Positions 50,809 to 60,842 of a DNA stretch of 64,000 nucleotides are shown here, piece after piece; position 1 is the first letter of the stretch, and the number at the start of each line of letters is the position of its first letter. Below the pieces are notes generated by a model that saw nothing but the letters and a program-made list of their open reading frames with translations, did not search any database and was not told where the DNA came from. Position numbers and translations under genes: made by a program. Origin of the DNA: Siphonobacter curvatus (GTDB lineage: Bacteria > Bacteroidota > Bacteroidia > Cytophagales > Spirosomataceae). The stretch lies in the NCBI RefSeq assembly GCF_002943425.1, contig NZ_PTRA01000001.1:2294001-2358000 (forward strand), given 5' to 3'.

Positions 50809-53016
50809 CTAGCGAAGCATCAGTAACTCACGGTATTTCACCAGCGGCCATTCATCGTCGTCTACAATCAGTTCAAGCTTATCAACGTAGTAACGGATCT
50901 CGTCAAAATAACCCTTCACTTTCGTTCCGTACAGGCGAGCCTGCTCCGCACTATCCTGAATGGCATTAGCCTGTTTCCGGGCTTCGGTCATTTCATCAAC
51001 CAGGATCTGAATTTTGGCCGTGTACTCGGCAATCCGTTTGATGGTTTCCACCGTCGGAGCGTAGTACTTCTCCTCGATCCCAATGTCTTTCTGGCCTTTG
51101 ACGTTATCCACCAGTTGTGACTGGTACTTGAGAGCCGTAGAAAGAATATGGTTGATGGCGAGATCGCCAATCACCCGTGACTCAATCTGAATTTTCTTGA
51201 TGTAATTTTCCAGTTCGATTTCGTAGCGAGCGTGTAGTTCTTTCTCCGTGAAAATATCATATTTCTCGAAGAGTTCTGCCACTTCCTTACGGGTATATAC
51301 GCCCAGAGCTTCCGGGGCCGAACGAATGTTCGCCAGACCGCGACGTTCAGCTTCTTCCACCCACTCGTCAGAATAGCCGTTGCCTTCGAAAATGATTCGC
51401 TTCGAAGACTTGATGTACTTCTTAAGCACTTCGACAATGGCCAGCTCTTTCTTCAGATCCGTATCGATTAACGCATCTACGTCTTTGCGGAACTGAATCA
51501 GTTGATCGGCTACAATCGTATTCAGGATCGTCATGGCCGACGCAGAGTTCGCTGAAGAACCTACCGCCCGGAATTCGAATTTATTACCCGTAAAGGCAAA
51601 AGGCGAGGTACGGTTACGGTCGGTGTTGTCGAGCAACAGCGAAGGCACTTTGTTGATACCCAGTTTCAGGTATACGTTGTCGCCTTTTTCGAGTTTGAAC
51701 TCCGTCATCGGCGGCATGTTTTCCAGCGTATCAATGACGCGGCTCATTTCTGAACCCAGGAATACCGACATGATGGCCGGAGGAGCTTCGTTCGCCCCCA
51801 AACGGTGTTCGTTACCCGCCGTAGCAATGGCAGCCCGCAGCAGATCTGCGTTATCGTGTACGGCTTTCACCACGCAGACCAGGAAGCTTACAAAACGCAG
51901 GCTTTCCTTGGGTTTCGTGCTGGGGCCGAGTACGTTGATGCCCGTGTCCGTTGCTAGTGACCAGTTGTTGTGTTTACCCGAACCGTTGATCCCCGCGAAT
52001 GGTTTCTCGTGGAAGAGTACTTTAAACTTATGCCGAGCGGCCACTTTCTGCATCAAATCCATCAGCAGGGCGTTGTGATCGCAGGCCAGGTTTACTTCCT
52101 CAAACGTAGGAGCTACTTCAAACTGAGCGGGAGCTACCTCGTTGTGACGTGTACGCACGGGAATGCCCAGACGCTGAGCCTCTATTTCAAACTCTACCAT
52201 AAAGGCATTTACCCGCGGAGGAATCGAGCCGAAATAGTGATCTTCCAGTTGCTGACCTTTGGCGGGAGCATGACCGAATACGGTACGACCCGACATTAAT
52301 AAATCAGGACGAGCATTAAAGAGGGCTTCGTCAATCAAGAAATATTCCTGTTCGGCTCCGAGCGTAGGGATGGTCTTCTCCGTATTCCGGTCGAAGTACT
52401 CGCTCATCACCTTCGTGGCTGCTTTATCAATCAGCTCGATGGATTTCAACAGGGGCGTTTTGTAGTCCAGAGCCTCGCCCGTGTAGGCGACGAACACACT
52501 CGGAATACAAAGCGTAGAGGTACCTGCCGCATTTTCCATAATAAAGGCGGGCGACGAAGGATCCCAAGCCGTATAGCCACGAGCTTCGAAGGTACTTCGG
52601 ATTCCACCGTTGGGGAATGAACTCGCGTCGGGCTCCTGCTGTACCAGAGCCGAACCTTTGAATTTCTCAATCGCCTTACCCGTTCCCGGTACAATATCAA
52701 AAAAGGCATCATGTTTCTCAGCCGTAGTACCCGTCAGGGGCTGGAACCAATGCGTATAGTGGGATGCTCCCTTCGAAACGGCCCATGACTTCATCGCAGC
52801 GGCTACTTCATCGGCCGTATCACGATCAATTTTATGTCCTTCTTTAATGGACTTCGTAATTCGCTGAAACGTGTCGGGGCTCAGCAGGGAACGCATCGCC
52901 TCTTCGTTGAAGATTAAACTACCAAAGTACTCGGTCACTTTTTCCGAGGGGACTTTGACAGGAGTTGACTGGCGGGACTGTGCCAGATCTAACGCTTTAA
53001 AACGTGCTAATGCCAT
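50809..53016 (-). CDS. glnN: Glutamine synthetase type III
   Basis: A 735-aa GSIII, making glutamine from glutamate, ammonia and ATP. Diagnostic are the large size, GAEQEYFLID, RHNEVAPAQFEVAP, GINGSGKHNNWSL (about 345-357) and EFRAVGSSANSASAMT. It is divergent from the GSII gene across a 483-bp AT-rich control region. Having both forms next to each other, with an Amt transporter nearby, indicates an ammonium-assimilation group. Confidence 0.93.
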   Translation of the reverse strand: MALARFKALDLAQSRQSTPVKVPSEKVTEYFGSLIFNEEAMRSLLSPDTFQRITKSIKEGHKIDRDTADEVAAAMKSWAVSKGASHYTHWFQPLTGTTAEKHDAFFDIVPGTGKAIEKFKGSALVQQEPDASSFPNGGIRSTFEARGYTAWDPSSPAFIMENAAGTSTLCIPSVFVAYTGEALDYKTPLLKSIELIDKAATKVMSEYFDRNTEKTIPTLGAEQEYFLIDEALFNARPDLLMSGRTVFGHAPAKGQQLEDHYFGSIPPRVNAFMVEFEIEAQRLGIPVRTRHNEVAPAQFEVAPTFEEVNLACDHNALLMDLMQKVAARHKFKVLFHEKPFAGINGSGKHNNWSLATDTGINVLGPSTKPKESLRFVSFLVCVVKAVHDNADLLRAAIATAGNEHRLGANEAPPAIMSVFLGSEMSRVIDTLENMPPMTEFKLEKGDNVYLKLGINKVPSLLLDNTDRNRTSPFAFTGNKFEFRAVGSSANSASAMTILNTIVADQLIQFRKDVDALIDTDLKKELAIVEVLKKYIKSSKRIIFEGNGYSDEWVEEAERRGLANIRSAPEALGVYTRKEVAELFEKYDIFTEKELHARYEIELENYIKKIQIESRVIGDLAINHILSTALKYQSQLVDNVKGQKDIGIEEKYYAPTVETIKRIAEYTAKIQILVDEMTEARKQANAIQDSAEQARLYGTKVKGYFDEIRYYVDKLELIVDDDEWPLVKYRELLMLR

Positions 53017-53499
53017 AAAATGGAGATTAGTGTCGGGGTATTGAAAATAAAACGGGTTTAGTTCGGCCAGCGGCCAATGGGGTAATCAGTCGAAATGCAA
53101 AACTGCAAAAAATAACTCTTCCCTGGCCATCTTCTTGGTAAAATACAATTTTCAACTAACCTATATAGCCATATACTGATTTATCTACTAATGTAAATAA
53201 TAGATTCTATTTTTTAAGTTCATCCCTTAAAATCGGCCTTAAATTGTTAAAATTCGTTCGATTTGATCACGATTACCGCTTAAAAATGAAAATTTAGTTA
53301 AAAATCAGATTTTTTCATTCTTCAACAAAAATATATAGTGATTATATAAAGATTTTGTTGCATATTTTATATAAATCGAAAGATTTTGGTATAAATATTA
53401 AGATTTAGCCAAATAATGATTTGGAAAATACGCATAAACCGGATTAGATTTGAACCATCAATTGAACGGATCGTTTCATTTTACATTTATAACAAAACC
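53017..53499. promoter_or_regulatory. Divergent control region of GSIII and GSII
   Basis: A 483-bp AT-rich region holding the promoters of both glutamine synthetases. Two direct copies of AAAGATTTTG (53348 and 53379) are 31 bp apart, and CAACAAAAAT (53323-53332) is inverted as ATTTTGTTG (53352-53360). These could be sites for a nitrogen regulator; no specific regulator is implied. Confidence 0.4.
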
Positions 53500-54522
53500 A
53501 TGGCAAAAGCTAAATTGGAGTATATCTGGCTCGACGGTTACAAGCCCATGCAAAGCCTCCGCAGCAAAACGAAAATCGTTGACGACTTTTCGGGTAACTT
53601 GGAAGAACTCGACATGTGGTCTTTTGACGGTAGTTCTACCGAGCAAGCTCCAGGTCGCTCTTCTGATTGCTTATTGAAGCCGGTATTTGTTTGCAAAGAC
53701 CCTGCTCGTTTGGGTGGCAATGGCTGGTTGGTGATGTGTGAAGTACTGAACGCAAACGGTACAGCTCACGAGTCAAACGGTCGTGCTACTATTGACGACG
53801 ATGACAACGATTTCTGGTTCGGTTTTGAGCAGGAGTACTTCCTGTGGGATCCTGCTACCAACAAACCTCTGGGCTTCCCCGCGGGTGGTTACCCCGGTCC
53901 TCAGGGTCCTTACTATTGCAGCGTAGGTGCTGGTAAGGCTGTAGGTCGCGATATCGTAGAAGAACACCTCGAACTTTGCCTCCAAGCTGGTTTGAACGTA
54001 GAAGGTATCAACGCTGAAGTAGCGATGGGTCAGTGGGAATTCCAAGTATTCGCCAAAGGTGCCAAACAGGCTGGTGATGAAACCTGGATCGCTCGTTACC
54101 TGCTCGAACGCGTTGGCGAAAAATATAATGTAGCTATTAACTGGCACTGCAAACCCCTGGGAACGCTCGATTGGAACGGTTCAGGTATGCACGCCAACTT
54201 CTCGAACACGGTACTGCGTACGTCAGGTAGCAAAGAAGCTTACGAAACGATCCTCGAAGCCTTCCGCCCTGTTGTGAAAGAGCACGTTGCCGTATACGGT
54301 CCTGATAACCACCTCCGTTTGACGGGCAAGCACGAAACGGCTGCCATCAACAAATTCTCCTGGGGTATCTCCGATCGTGGTTCATCCATCCGTGTCCCCA
54401 TCGCTACGGTAGAACGTGGCTGGAAAGGCTGGCTGGAAGATCGTCGTCCGAACTCGGCTGCCGATCCTTACAAAGTAGCTGCTCGTATCATCAAAACGGT
54501 GAAGAGTGCTGAAGTGGAATAA
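53500..54522 (+). CDS. Glutamine synthetase, eukaryotic-like type II
   Basis: A 340-aa GSII from ATG 53500 (MAKAKLEYIWLDG matches family starts; the reading from 53416 adds an unlikely 28 residues). It shows IWLDG, WSFDGSSTEQAPG, GFEQEYFLWD, GQWEFQVFAKG, NGSGMHANFSN and NKFSWGISDRGSSIR, as in GSII. Uses glutamate, ammonia and ATP. Bacterial GSII is less common than GSI, but is found in Bacteroidota. Confidence 0.9.
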   Translation: MAKAKLEYIWLDGYKPMQSLRSKTKIVDDFSGNLEELDMWSFDGSSTEQAPGRSSDCLLKPVFVCKDPARLGGNGWLVMCEVLNANGTAHESNGRATIDDDDNDFWFGFEQEYFLWDPATNKPLGFPAGGYPGPQGPYYCSVGAGKAVGRDIVEEHLELCLQAGLNVEGINAEVAMGQWEFQVFAKGAKQAGDETWIARYLLERVGEKYNVAINWHCKPLGTLDWNGSGMHANFSNTVLRTSGSKEAYETILEAFRPVVKEHVAVYGPDNHLRLTGKHETAAINKFSWGISDRGSSIRVPIATVERGWKGWLEDRRPNSAADPYKVAARIIKTVKSAEVE

Positions 54523-54543
54523 CATTTCCCCCAAATAGATTTT

Positions 54544-54574
54544 GCCCCCGATCTGTATCGGGGGCTTTTTTTTT
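54544..54574 (+). terminator. Terminator of the GSII gene
   Basis: GCCCCCGAT (54544-54552) pairs with ATCGGGGGC (54557-54565) around CTGT, followed by nine T: a textbook intrinsic terminator. Confidence 0.9.
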
Positions 54575-54596
54575 AGCTCTAACTGAACAAATTAGG

Positions 54597-54604
54597 TAAT
54601 TTTG
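54597..54604 (+). promoter_or_regulatory. Possible -7 element upstream of mtaB
   Basis: TAATTTTG matches TAnnTTTG, about 140 nt before the mtaB ATG, which would leave a long leader. Confidence 0.3.
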
Positions 54605-54744
54605 CAACTTATAGGAAAGTTACGTTTCCGTAGGGGGTTTTAGTTCAGGAATGTTTCGAACAAATGTGTGGTAAAAACACCGGTTCGTATCTCCTGTAGC
54701 TCCCCAGTTCATCCCTTTATTCTTCCGCGTAGGAAGAGGTCACC

Positions 54745-56070
54745 ATGAAAAAAGTAGCATTTTATACCCTAGGCTGTAAGTTAAACTTTTCCGAAACGTC
54801 GACAATTGCCCGAAGTTTCGAAGAAAAGGGTTATCAACGCGTAGAGTTCAATCAGAATCCCGACATTTTCATTATCAATACCTGTTCCGTTACGGAAAAC
54901 GCCGATAAGAAGTGCAAGAAGATTGTGCGGGAAGCCCAGCGGATCAATCCGGATGGATACGTGGCGATTCTGGGCTGTTACGCTCAGTTGAAACCCCAGG
55001 AAATTGCCACCATTCCCGGAGTGGATGCCGTATTAGGAGCGGCGGAAAAATTCCGATTGATGGAACTGATCGATGATTTTCGCAAGGAACCTACCGGAAC
55101 GGCCCGAGTATATAATTCGAATATTGAAGAAGTACTGGATTACCACGCCAGCTATAGCCTCAACGACCGGACGCGTACCTTTTTGAAGGTACAGGACGGT
55201 TGTGATTACCCCTGCTCCTATTGTACCATTCCCCTGGCCCGTGGAGCAAGCCGCAGTGATACGATTGCAAATGTGGTGAAAGCCGCCCGCGAAATTGCTG
55301 AACGCGGCGTGAAGGAAATTGTACTGACGGGGGTGAACATCGGCGACTTCGGGATCCAAAACGGCATTCGTCACGAACGTTTTGCGGACCTGGTTAAAGC
55401 CCTGGACGCCGTAGAAGGTATTGAACGATTCCGTATTTCGTCCATCGAGCCGAATTTACTCACGGACGAGATTCTCGAATTCATTAGTACGTCCCAGCGT
55501 TTTGTACCGCATTTCCACGTACCCCTGCAATCAGGTAGTAATAAGGTATTGGGATTGATGAAACGCCGGTACAAACGCGAACTCTATGCCGACCGGGTTG
55601 CGAAAATCAAGGAACTCATGCCGCACGCCTGCATTGGCGTGGATGTGATCGTGGGGCACCCGGGAGAAACGCCGGAGCTTTTTCTGGAAACGTACCAGTT
55701 TTTGCAGGAATTACCCATCTCGTACCTGCACGTGTTTACGTATTCGGAGCGGGCCTCTACTCACGCTCTGGACATTAAGCCCATCGTTCCTTCACAACAA
55801 CGGGCCGAACGGTCAAAAATGCTGCACATTCTATCCGAGAAAAAACGGCGGGCTTTTTACGAAAGCCAGTTGGGCCGCGTATCCGACGTTTTATTCGAGG
55901 AAGAAATCGAAAACGGACAAATGCAGGGCTGGACGGAAAACTACGTTCGCATCACGGCCCAGTATGATCCCTTGCTGATCAACGAAATCAAAACCGTACA
56001 ACTGACCACCATCGCTGAAAACGGATTAGTACAAGTAAGCGAACCGGAGCTGATGACCGTACATAACTAG
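54745..56070 (+). CDS. mtaB: tRNA (t6A37) methylthiotransferase MtaB
   Basis: A 441-aa radical-SAM methylthiotransferase that converts t6A37 to ms2t6A in tRNA. The N-terminal UPF0004 domain has three cysteines (GCKLNFSE, NTCSVTENADKKC, LGCYAQ), the radical-SAM motif is CDYPCSYCTIP (about 153-163), and a TRAM-like C-terminus follows. Length and motifs are normal. It lies between the nitrogen genes with no functional link evident. Confidence 0.9.
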   Translation: MKKVAFYTLGCKLNFSETSTIARSFEEKGYQRVEFNQNPDIFIINTCSVTENADKKCKKIVREAQRINPDGYVAILGCYAQLKPQEIATIPGVDAVLGAAEKFRLMELIDDFRKEPTGTARVYNSNIEEVLDYHASYSLNDRTRTFLKVQDGCDYPCSYCTIPLARGASRSDTIANVVKAAREIAERGVKEIVLTGVNIGDFGIQNGIRHERFADLVKALDAVEGIERFRISSIEPNLLTDEILEFISTSQRFVPHFHVPLQSGSNKVLGLMKRRYKRELYADRVAKIKELMPHACIGVDVIVGHPGETPELFLETYQFLQELPISYLHVFTYSERASTHALDIKPIVPSQQRAERSKMLHILSEKKRRAFYESQLGRVSDVLFEEEIENGQMQGWTENYVRITAQYDPLLINEIKTVQLTTIAENGLVQVSEPELMTVHN

Positions 56071-56100
56071 TAATCAATCGTTGGTACTGAAAATAATAAA

Positions 56101-56166
56101 AGGGAGTCCCGCAATGCAGGACTCCCTTCCTTATTCTATGCAACAAAACCACCGGCAAACCGGTGG
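56101..56166. terminator. Two hairpins between mtaB and the ammonium transporter
   Basis: AGGGAGTCC/GGACTCCCT (56101-56127) suits rightward mtaB. CCACCGG-CAAA-CCGGTGG (56149-56166), followed leftward by a U-rich stretch, suits the leftward amt gene. Confidence 0.7.
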
Positions 56167-56184
56167 ATTTGTTGGGGTTGAGGC

Positions 56185-57525
56185 TTAGGCCTCCATTAAA
56201 AATTCATCGTGTTGACTTACGTCCAGACCTACTTTTTCGTCGTCATCATTCACACGCAGGGGCAGGATTTTGTCCGTCAGCCACAGTAATGCATAGGAAA
56301 GCGTGAAGGCGAAGATCGATACCAATACCAGGGCAATCATGTGGGCTTTGAAGGTGTCAAATGCTCCATAAGCCAGACCATCTACAGCAACCGCAGAGTT
56401 TACTTTGCTGCTAGCGAAGATACCCGTCATGATCAAACCAACCATACCACCGATACCGTGGCAAGGGAATACGTCGAGCGTATCATCCAGAGAACCTTTA
56501 GCTTTCAGATGAGCGAAGTAGTTGGAAGTAATACCCGCTACCGTACCAATGAACAGAGCAACGGGAATCGTTACGAAACCAGCGGCGGGCGTAATAGCGA
56601 CCAGACCTACCACGGCACCGATACAGAAGCCGAGTGAAGACACTTTTTTACCTTTTGCTGCATCAAACAGTACCCAGGCCAGACCAGCCGTAGCGGCTGC
56701 AAAGTTAGTCGTAGCGAAAGCAGATACGGCCAAAGGCGTAGCTCCTACCGCTGAACCCGCGTTGAAGCCAAACCAGCCAAACCACAGCAGAGCCGTACCT
56801 AACAGTACGAAAGGAATGTTCGCGGGAGGCAGGAAGTTCGCTTCCATGTGTGACTTCCGGCGTTTCAGGTACATAGCACCAGCCAAAGCAGCCCAACCAG
56901 CCGACATGTGTACGACGGTACCACCAGCGAAATCCAGTACGCCGAGTTTAAAGAGGAAACCTTCGGGATGCCAAGTCATGTGAGCCAGTGGGCTGTATAC
57001 GAAAATGCTGAACAAAATCATAAACAGTACGTAGCTACGGAAGTTGATCCGCTCGGCCATAGAACCCGTTACAAGAGCGGGCGTAATCACGGCAAACTTC
57101 AGTTGGAAAAGAGCGAAGAGAGCCAGTGGGATGGTCGGAGCCAGTGACCAGGGCTTACTTTCGAGTACACCATTCCACATGAAGTAGGTCATGGGGTTAC
57201 CGACAAAACCGTAATCACCAATTTTAATTGAATCACCGAAGGCCAGACTAAAGCCAATCACAACCCACAGTACGGAAATCACACCCATACCAATGAAACT
57301 CTGGAACATGGTGGAAATCACGTTTTTCGCGTTCACCATTCCGCCGTAGAAGTACGCCAGACCAGGAGTCATGAGCAGTACAAAAGCTGAAGCGACAATC
57401 ATCCAGGCCATATCACCCGAATTAAGCCCTTCCGTGTTAATTTGAGCTGGGAGACTGGGCATGAAAACCCCCAACAAACTGACCGCAGTCAGGATAAGCA
57501 ATGGAACGTACGATGGTTTTTGCAT
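56185..57525 (-). CDS. amt: Ammonium transporter (Amt/Rh family)
   Basis: A 446-aa inner-membrane protein with a signal-like N-terminus and 11 spans. Family blocks include MTPGLAYFYGGMVNAKNVIST, WHPEGFLFKLGVLDFAGGTVVHMSAGWAA-type sequence (about 180-210) and FPCHGIGGMVGLI with the pore His. It conducts ammonium to supply the two glutamine synthetases. No glnK-type PII gene is adjacent, which is unusual for amt loci but not rare here. A porin gene lies upstream in the same direction. Confidence 0.92.
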   Translation of the reverse strand: MQKPSYVPLLILTAVSLLGVFMPSLPAQINTEGLNSGDMAWMIVASAFVLLMTPGLAYFYGGMVNAKNVISTMFQSFIGMGVISVLWVVIGFSLAFGDSIKIGDYGFVGNPMTYFMWNGVLESKPWSLAPTIPLALFALFQLKFAVITPALVTGSMAERINFRSYVLFMILFSIFVYSPLAHMTWHPEGFLFKLGVLDFAGGTVVHMSAGWAALAGAMYLKRRKSHMEANFLPPANIPFVLLGTALLWFGWFGFNAGSAVGATPLAVSAFATTNFAAATAGLAWVLFDAAKGKKVSSLGFCIGAVVGLVAITPAAGFVTIPVALFIGTVAGITSNYFAHLKAKGSLDDTLDVFPCHGIGGMVGLIMTGIFASSKVNSAVAVDGLAYGAFDTFKAHMIALVLVSIFAFTLSYALLWLTDKILPLRVNDDDEKVGLDVSQHDEFLMEA

Positions 57526-57583
57526 AGAAGATTAGGATTTACTGATACGAAATGAGGAATTGTGTATGAAAAGGATCAAATGG

Positions 57584-58876
57584 TTAGAATTTAACAATGG
57601 CGTGTAAACCAAAGGTAGACTGGCTGTTTTTGGTATAATTTCCGTCGCTATCCTCGAACTTCTGTACCGATCCAGCTAGCTTAGGATAGGCATCGAGGCG
57701 GAACTCAGGTTTAATGATCAAGTGACCATCGGCCAGGGTAAAGTTTCCGGTTACCGTAAAGGAATTTACCGAAGTACCATTACCTGCAGCATCCCTCACG
57801 GCCCGGTCGCCTTCCTTGTTATCAAAGTATTCGTAGCGAACACCTAGGCCAAAGACTTCAGAAAAGGCGTAATTACTGTAGATAGCAGCACCACCCCACT
57901 TATTGGTCTGCGAACGGGTCGTATTGTTATCGGTAATTTCTACTTTGTTCGTACCGTAAGCCGCATTCAGACCCAGGTAAAATTTGTCGCTAATCTGGTA
58001 GGTAGAAGTTAAATCAAATAAAGAATAGTAATAACCTTTGGGTGTTTTTCCAGTTGCCGTTTGCTCATTGCTACCCATCCAGTTTACGTAAACGTTCCAG
58101 TTCGTTGCCGGAGAGAAGAAGAATTGAGAAATGATTCCCTTCGCTTTATTATTATCGTTGAGGTTATCAATGTTATTTACTACCCCCGCCATCAAGTACG
58201 CCCGATCGCTAAAGGAATACTGAGCTTTGGCTCCAATGTGGTAGAAAGGACCATTATTGAAGAGATTCGAAAGCGAGTAGTTAAAGTTGACCGGAGCATC
58301 GATGACTTCGTACCCAATGTGCGTACCAAACTGACCAGCCGTCACCGAAAATTTACTGGAGAATTTATAGGTTAAATAAGCTTGTTTGATCGCTAATGAT
58401 GTAGAAGTAACACTATTACCCAATGGACCAAGCACATTACCATAGTTACCAAGATCGGCATTGGGTCCAAACGTCAGATCGGCTACGGCATCAATCTTAT
58501 CATTCGTGTAGGCGACTTTGGTTTGAATCAAACCCAACGAAAACTGTCCCGATTTCTGATCGAAAGCCCGGGCATTACCCGGCGTCATTACCGACGGCAC
58601 ATCAGAGCTAGGGCCGGATGTACCTAAGTTACTACGGGAGGCGGGGTTATTAAAGTTGAACATGTAATAAGTGTCCAGATAGCCCGAAAACGTAATTTTT
58701 CCTTCTTCTTTCTTCTCTTTTTTCTCCTGCTCTTCGGTGGGTTTCTTTTCGTCAGTGGGTTGCGTTGAGCTAGGTTGGGTTTTGGCTTTCGGCTTATCCG
58801 TGTAATCCGGATAAACTTCAGCAAATACAGGATTTAAGCAAAACAAAGAAAAAACTGAAATTACGGCCTTTTTCAT
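57584..58876 (-). CDS. Outer-membrane beta-barrel porin
   Basis: A 430-aa protein from ATG 58876 with a signal peptide (VISVFSLFCLNPVFA), a Lys/Glu/Pro-rich periplasmic linker (about 20-62) and a beta-barrel of alternating aromatic strands that ends in Phe (HAIVKF). It fits the Bacteroidota putative-porin group (BBP2/DUF1597-like). Its place directly upstream of amt, 58 nt away and on the same strand, suggests co-expression under nitrogen control and possibly passage of small nitrogen compounds. Confidence 0.8.
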   Translation of the reverse strand: MKKAVISVFSLFCLNPVFAEVYPDYTDKPKAKTQPSSTQPTDEKKPTEEQEKKEKKEEGKITFSGYLDTYYMFNFNNPASRSNLGTSGPSSDVPSVMTPGNARAFDQKSGQFSLGLIQTKVAYTNDKIDAVADLTFGPNADLGNYGNVLGPLGNSVTSTSLAIKQAYLTYKFSSKFSVTAGQFGTHIGYEVIDAPVNFNYSLSNLFNNGPFYHIGAKAQYSFSDRAYLMAGVVNNIDNLNDNNKAKGIISQFFFSPATNWNVYVNWMGSNEQTATGKTPKGYYYSLFDLTSTYQISDKFYLGLNAAYGTNKVEITDNNTTRSQTNKWGGAAIYSNYAFSEVFGLGVRYEYFDNKEGDRAVRDAAGNGTSVNSFTVTGNFTLADGHLIIKPEFRLDAYPKLAGSVQKFEDSDGNYTKNSQSTFGLHAIVKF

Positions 58877-59280
58877 TATATAATTCTGTTTACATGTTAG
58901 GTAAAGAATGGTTTTAAAACGATTCAAATATTCATTCAAAATCCATAACACGCAAGTTTTAGGTTCAAATATAAAGCATTTACAGAATAAAATTTGAATA
59001 TTCTTTAATTTTTAATATTAAAAATTATTAGCTTACTATATATAAATCAAATAGTATGTAAACATATTATTTTGATTGCAAGTCAATTTGCAAAATATTT
59101 TAAAAATTGACCTATGTTAGAATCTCCCCGGATAGTGCAAAAAAAAGAACGACCAGATAGTCGTTCTTTTTTCAATATTCTGGACCTATACAGCGAAGGG
59201 CTGTAATAAGCCAAGGCTTAGGCCCATTAAAAAAACCGTCTCCTGAGAAGACGGTTTTTTACTACTACTTGTATGCTTGT
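58877..59280 (-). terminator. Gap holding the porin promoter and two terminators
   Basis: About 400 bp. A 13-bp hairpin with U-runs lies at 59141-59172 and a 12-bp hairpin with U-runs at 59230-59260; the second directly follows the ferredoxin stop. The rest (58877-59100) is AT-rich porin leader/promoter with no gene. Confidence 0.7.
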
Positions 59281-59655
<375 letters not shown>

Positions 59656-59753
59656 CTATTAATCCAATCGGGTTACAAATGTAACTAAATAAAGTTCGGG
59701 TCTCAAAAAAAACTCGACAAACCGACTCGGTTATCACTTATTGAAGATAAAAT

Positions 59754-60773
59754 ATGCAATTATCGGATCGAATACAGGCGTTTGTCCAACTGGGAAATTG
59801 GCTTAGCAGCGAGAGTGGCAAACAGGAACAGCAGGAATGGGCCGAAATCGCGTATCGTAAAAATGGCTGGTTTATTCCGGAACTGGTTGTGAAGAGTTTA
59901 CAGGAATTAGCTCAGCACTTTCTCACGCTCGATCATCTGACTGCCTGGGCGGATCGTTACCCTGCCTTAGCCCAGGAGCGTACCCCTCGTAAAATTGGAT
60001 TGATTCTGGCGGGGAATATTCCCGCCGTTGGTTTTCATGATATTCTCTGTGTACTCATTGCCGGACATCATGCGTACGTGAAGCCCAGTTCACAGGATGA
60101 AATTCTGATCCGGGCCTTACTGAAAAAACTGGTAGAATTTGAACCACGGTTGGCCAATTACCTGACGTATACAGAATTGATGAAAGAAATCGACGCCATT
60201 ATCGCGACGGGTTCTGACAATTCCGCCCGGCACTTCCATTACTACTTTGCCCATAAACCGCACCTGATTCGGAAAAACCGTACGTCCGTAGCGGTGCTTT
60301 CGGGTAACGAAACGTCCGAAGAACTACTGGGTTTGGGCCGTGACATTCTGACGTATTACGGACTCGGCTGCCGGAATGTTTCGAAAGTATACGTGCCGAA
60401 CGAATACGATTTCACCCCCTTCTTTGAGGCAATTGCCTCCCTGGAAACCGTCAGCAACAACCATAAGTACGTTCATAATTACGACTACAATCGTTCTATT
60501 TACCTGGTGAACCGTGTGCCCTTCCTCGATAATGGCTTTTTGTCCGTTACCGCAAGTGATACATTGGTCTCTCCTATTTCGGTATTGTTTTACGAACGCT
60601 ATGGTACCGTTGCCGAGGTCGAGGCCAAACTTGCGGAGCAATCGGAGAAGATTCAGTGCGTGGTCGGTACTACGATTCCAGCTAGTATTCCCTTCGGTCA
60701 AACCCAATCGCCCGCACTTTGGGATTACGCCGACGGCGTGGATACGCTTCAGTTTTTGATTGAGCTGTCCTAG
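59754..60773 (+). CDS. Acyl-CoA reductase (LuxC family)
   Basis: A 339-aa protein with the LuxC-type NAD(P)-binding and acyl-site blocks: IGLILAGNIPAVGFHDILCVL, AYVKPSSQDEIL, GLGRDILTYYGLGCRNVSKVYVP (likely catalytic Cys in GLGCRN) and a SATDTLVSPI-like VTASDTLVSPISV. It reduces acyl-CoA to aldehyde; in Bacteroidota it probably serves lipid metabolism rather than light production. Monocistronic, with a strong terminator. Confidence 0.85.
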   Translation: MQLSDRIQAFVQLGNWLSSESGKQEQQEWAEIAYRKNGWFIPELVVKSLQELAQHFLTLDHLTAWADRYPALAQERTPRKIGLILAGNIPAVGFHDILCVLIAGHHAYVKPSSQDEILIRALLKKLVEFEPRLANYLTYTELMKEIDAIIATGSDNSARHFHYYFAHKPHLIRKNRTSVAVLSGNETSEELLGLGRDILTYYGLGCRNVSKVYVPNEYDFTPFFEAIASLETVSNNHKYVHNYDYNRSIYLVNRVPFLDNGFLSVTASDTLVSPISVLFYERYGTVAEVEAKLAEQSEKIQCVVGTTIPASIPFGQTQSPALWDYADGVDTLQFLIELS

Positions 60774-60803
60774 CCTACTCAATCATTACTTCCATCCAGT
60801 TCG

Positions 60804-60842
60804 ACGCTTCCGAAAACGTTCTGTTTTCGGAAGCGTTTTTTT
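60804..60842. terminator. Bidirectional terminator
   Basis: ACGCTTCCGAAAAC (60804-60817) pairs with 60823-60836 around GTTCT, then a T-run. It serves the acyl-CoA reductase and reaches into the stop codon of the convergent DUF5686 gene. Confidence 0.8.
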
